A DNA stretch of 64,000 nt, from the NCBI GenBank assembly GCA_040285745.1, contig JAUFOR010000008.1, positions 310,001-374,000 on the forward strand, read 5' to 3'. Positions 61,965 to 64,000 of this stretch are shown in pieces. The notes under the pieces are model-generated. The model saw nothing but the letters and a program-made list of their open reading frames with translations. It did not search any database and was not told where the DNA came from. Within the stretch, counting starts at the first letter, position 1; each line of letters opens with the position of its first letter. This stretch comes from Barthelona sp. PCE. Its lineage: Eukaryota; Metamonada: BaSk clade. Both the position numbers and the translations under genes were made by a program.

Positions 61965-63479
61965 TTATTTAGGAAGGCGCATTTGTCGTTTATCAACTGT
62001 TCTTCTGCTTCGAGGAGAGACATGTCTCACCTTAACCCTGGGTCTATCCCTAATTGGGGAATTAGCTTTTTTTTTTGGGATTCTCTTACGGTTTCTCTTC
62101 CGTGGTTCTTCCTGCTTCGGTGAACCCTCACCTTTGACTGGGGAGTTCATGACAAGATGGTGATGCTCTGCTTCAAGGTTTAAATATCTTTTTCCCATAT
62201 GATGTAACTCACGTCTCATTGTTGATGAGTCATTTGGGAGGGGTTGAGATATAAAATCTCGTAGTCTCGCCTCACTTGATGTAAAGTTCTTTCTAGTTAA
62301 TTGCTTGACAGGTGGTGTTAATGGGAATGGACTGGGGACTGGTTTCAAAACAAGAGCTTTCTTCGAATTTGCCACGTATGGCTTCACTCTGAAGTCATGG
62401 TCCCGAACCGAAGGAGTTTCCAGTAATAAATAGTCAGACGGGGTTCTGTAAGGGGAATCAATGATTTGATCACTCATATTAGGCGTCTTTAAAAACTCTG
62501 AGCTCATGTTTGAACGTGGACCACTTTCCTCTTCAATGACTGAAACTTCAATAATCTCCGAAACATCAACCTCATAAGATTCTTGAGGTTTAAATGATTC
62601 TTTCTTTGTATCTTTCGCAATATTCGTTGATGGGGTTACAACAGGTGTTACATCATTAATCACATTATCATTCTTTTTCCTTAAGGCGGCAGTTGGTGTT
62701 ACAATGGGTGTAACACTATTCTTCTTCACAGGTGTTACAACAGGTGTTACATAAGGTGTAACAATAGGAGTAATCTCTCGATCTTTTTGAAGTAAACGCT
62801 GTCTAGGTTTGTAATACTTTGGTGTCCTCTTTGAAGGATCGATGGGGGTTCTTTCCAAAATAGGCGGTGTGTCTACTTCTTCGATTGACACTTCTTTCTT
62901 CATTGGACTCACTAAAAGTGGAACATCTTCATCGATGAGCATGCGATCGTACCCAGCTCCGCTAGGCACTTCAAGCTTCACCTTTGTTAATTTATGTGGT
63001 GGTGTTACAGGTATTTCCTTTGATACTTTTTCTGGTATTGTTTTGACAATGTCAGGTTTTTCAGTTTTTGGTTCAACATCAATAATAATCTGTTTAGGCA
63101 CTTCTCCTACCTGCGGTTCATCAGTATCACTTTCTTGTGGAACTTCAAGTACAGCATTATATATGGATGTCGATGTTATGCTCTTTGCCAAATCGTATTC
63201 CACCAGAGATTCATTTATGACACGATCGAATAGCATCCTGATTTCGTCTAACTGCGATACGCGCGTATTCATACGAATGATGTATGTTGTTAAAAAATCT
63301 AAAATTTCGTTTGGAACGTTATAAGTACTCAAAACATTAACAATATCCTTTGTATTGAGAGATTTAACATCATCTGTAAGCCCACTTGTGTAACGTTTCA
63401 TCAGCATCAGCATATCCTTAAGAAACTCGTTCTTTTCCCCAGTGTCATCACTTGGTAATATTGTTTGTGTCGTGTTCAT
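61965..63479 (-). CDS. VTP-repeat protein with basic SP(R/K) tail, unrecognised
   Basis: 504 residues. The N-terminus (about 10-105) is a helical domain ('NEFLKDMLMLMKRYTSGLTD', 'EILDFLTTYIIRMNTRVSQL'). The middle is disordered and rich in Pro, Glu, Lys and Thr with eight (I/V)-T-P tripeptides in a run (about residues 234-283), plus many other Thr-Pro and Ser-Pro sites. The C-terminal 60 residues are very basic with S-P-(I/R/K) ('KKKANSPIRDRPRVK', 'HVSPRSRR'). No enzyme motif. Together with the genes at 19866 and 44561 it makes three disordered proteins with basic proline-directed phosphosite tails here. The ORF extends to 63581, but the initiator CCCTTTCTAATTTCCC inside it supports ATG 63479. 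Confidence 0.75.
   Translation of the reverse strand: MNTTQTILPSDDTGEKNEFLKDMLMLMKRYTSGLTDDVKSLNTKDIVNVLSTYNVPNEILDFLTTYIIRMNTRVSQLDEIRMLFDRVINESLVEYDLAKSITSTSIYNAVLEVPQESDTDEPQVGEVPKQIIIDVEPKTEKPDIVKTIPEKVSKEIPVTPPHKLTKVKLEVPSGAGYDRMLIDEDVPLLVSPMKKEVSIEEVDTPPILERTPIDPSKRTPKYYKPRQRLLQKDREITPIVTPYVTPVVTPVKKNSVTPIVTPTAALRKKNDNVINDVTPVVTPSTNIAKDTKKESFKPQESYEVDVSEIIEVSVIEEESGPRSNMSSEFLKTPNMSDQIIDSPYRTPSDYLLLETPSVRDHDFRVKPYVANSKKALVLKPVPSPFPLTPPVKQLTRKNFTSSEARLRDFISQPLPNDSSTMRRELHHMGKRYLNLEAEHHHLVMNSPVKGEGSPKQEEPRKRNRKRIPKKKANSPIRDRPRVKVRHVSPRSRRTVDKRQMRLPK
62631..62778 (-). repeat. VTP tripeptide repeat region
   Basis: Eight copies of (V/I)-T-P in about 50 residues, mostly as V-T-P-x-V-T-P, encoded by recurring GGTGTTAC blocks (plus strand). 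Copies differ at third positions, so the array is not a recent slippage product. Confidence 0.75.
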
Positions 63480-63552
63480 TACATTTAATGGTCGTAAACC
63501 GTTTCCAAAAGGGAAATTAGAAAGGGAATAAAAGAAAAAACACATATATTTA

Positions 63553-64000
63553 TTACTCTGTTTGAACGCATGTAATCTCATCTATGAATCCATCCAAAAA
63601 GCGACGAGTGCTGCGTAATGTTGGTTTAACTTTCTTTCGCGTTATTCTCATTTCTTTGTATAAGGTGCTCTCTTTGGCATTGCTATGAAGAAGTTTTAGT
63701 AAACCAATCAAATTACCTTCTAACTTCTCTTCAAGTATTTCAAGATAAACTTTGTTAAAATTCCTTGAAGAAGATTGTGAAAAAAGTACTAATAGATTAA
63801 TGATACGATGCAAATGTGAATCGCCCCCTAATAATTCATATTTTGCCTTCAAGGTGGTGATATCCTGCAAAAGATAACGTAAGATAGCAACAATCATTGA
63901 GTTCTTTAATTGATTTAATTCACTTTCAATATCATCAATGTGAATTGTTACAACATCCGATGAGTCTCGGTCGGCTGACTGGCTTAAGGCCTGGAGCTCT
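63553..64000 (-). CDS. Partial coiled-coil/helical protein (5' end beyond window)
   Basis: The minus-strand frame is open from the stop at 63553 to the window edge at 64000, giving 148 residues; the ATG at 63897 is internal because the frame continues upstream without a stop. The visible part is alpha-helical: 'IDDIESELNQLKNSMIVAIL', a Leu-rich segment ('LHRIINLLVLFSQSSSRNF') and a basic end 'RITRKKVKPTLRSTRRFLDG'. No family can be named from this fragment. Its stop is 73 bases from the ATG of the VTP-repeat gene, which is co-directional. Confidence 0.65.
   Translation of the reverse strand, partial: ELQALSQSADRDSSDVVTIHIDDIESELNQLKNSMIVAILRYLLQDITTLKAKYELLGGDSHLHRIINLLVLFSQSSSRNFNKVYLEILEEKLEGNLIGLLKLLHSNAKESTLYKEMRITRKKVKPTLRSTRRFLDGFIDEITCVQTE

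Noticed and set aside
1-64000. CRISPR arrays, transposons, rRNA or organellar origin
   Set aside because: No spaced direct repeats, transposase motifs, rRNA blocks or alternative codon usage; SEC11, SmE and TFIIH genes show it is nuclear.

Overview
The window is nuclear DNA of a compact, gene-dense unicellular eukaryote. About 40 protein genes, all apparently intronless with the standard code (TAA, TAG and TGA all behave as stops), sit on both strands with very short spacers. A CEP70 homologue points to an organism with basal bodies, and an ASH-like protein fits that. A recurrent pyrimidine-rich start-site motif (roughly CCC-N-TTTCA-Y) lies a few to a few tens of bases before most ATGs. It resembles the parabasalid (Trichomonas) initiator TCA+1Y(T/A) with its overlapping CCTTT element. 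I therefore lean towards a flagellated metamonad-like protist, but the species cannot be fixed from this sequence. No rRNA, tRNA, CRISPR, insertion sequence or intact transposon was found.

Layout. 1-7.0 kb: a partial secreted surface protein, a syntaxin-6-type Qc-SNARE, CEP70, a YIPF5/Yip1 Golgi protein and a PPPDE/DeSI protease. 7.2-17.3 kb: three large minus-strand genes, the first of which joins a propeller-like N-terminus, a protein kinase domain, a HECT E3 domain and an RBR-type Rcat zinc module in one chain. 17.4-25.5 kb: a 58-residue protein, SmE, a Reb1/TTF1-like Myb protein, an SP(K/R)-tailed protein, nicotinamidase and a seven-TM protein. 25.5-37.3 kb: a TPR protein, TMEM208/SND2, a coiled-coil protein, a MESH1-like (p)ppGpp/NADPH-type HD hydrolase, an NCLX-type cation exchanger, an AP-5 mu subunit, a macro-like conserved protein, two small type I membrane proteins and an SDR. 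37.8-52.6 kb: a RalGAP-alpha-like protein, an AIG1-like membrane protein, signal peptidase SEC11, an ASH protein, WDR3/UTP12, a DH-PH-FYVE GEF, UBXN4/erasin-like, TRAPPC2/sedlin and TFB5. 52.6-64 kb: DOP1, the only long gene-poor AT-rich stretch (57.6-59.05 kb), a propeller-like protein, a UBX-like protein, a VTP-repeat protein and a partial gene at the right edge.

The membrane-traffic and ER genes are a recurring theme: SEC11, TMEM208/SND2, UBXN4, syntaxin 6, YIPF5, TRAPPC2, AP-5 mu, DOP1 and RalGAP cover targeting to the ER, ERAD, ER-Golgi transport and endosome-Golgi retrieval. They are interleaved with housekeeping genes (SmE, TFB5, WDR3) and are not arranged as operons. Several start codons were moved downstream of the longest ORF because the initiator motif lies inside the apparent N-terminal extension.
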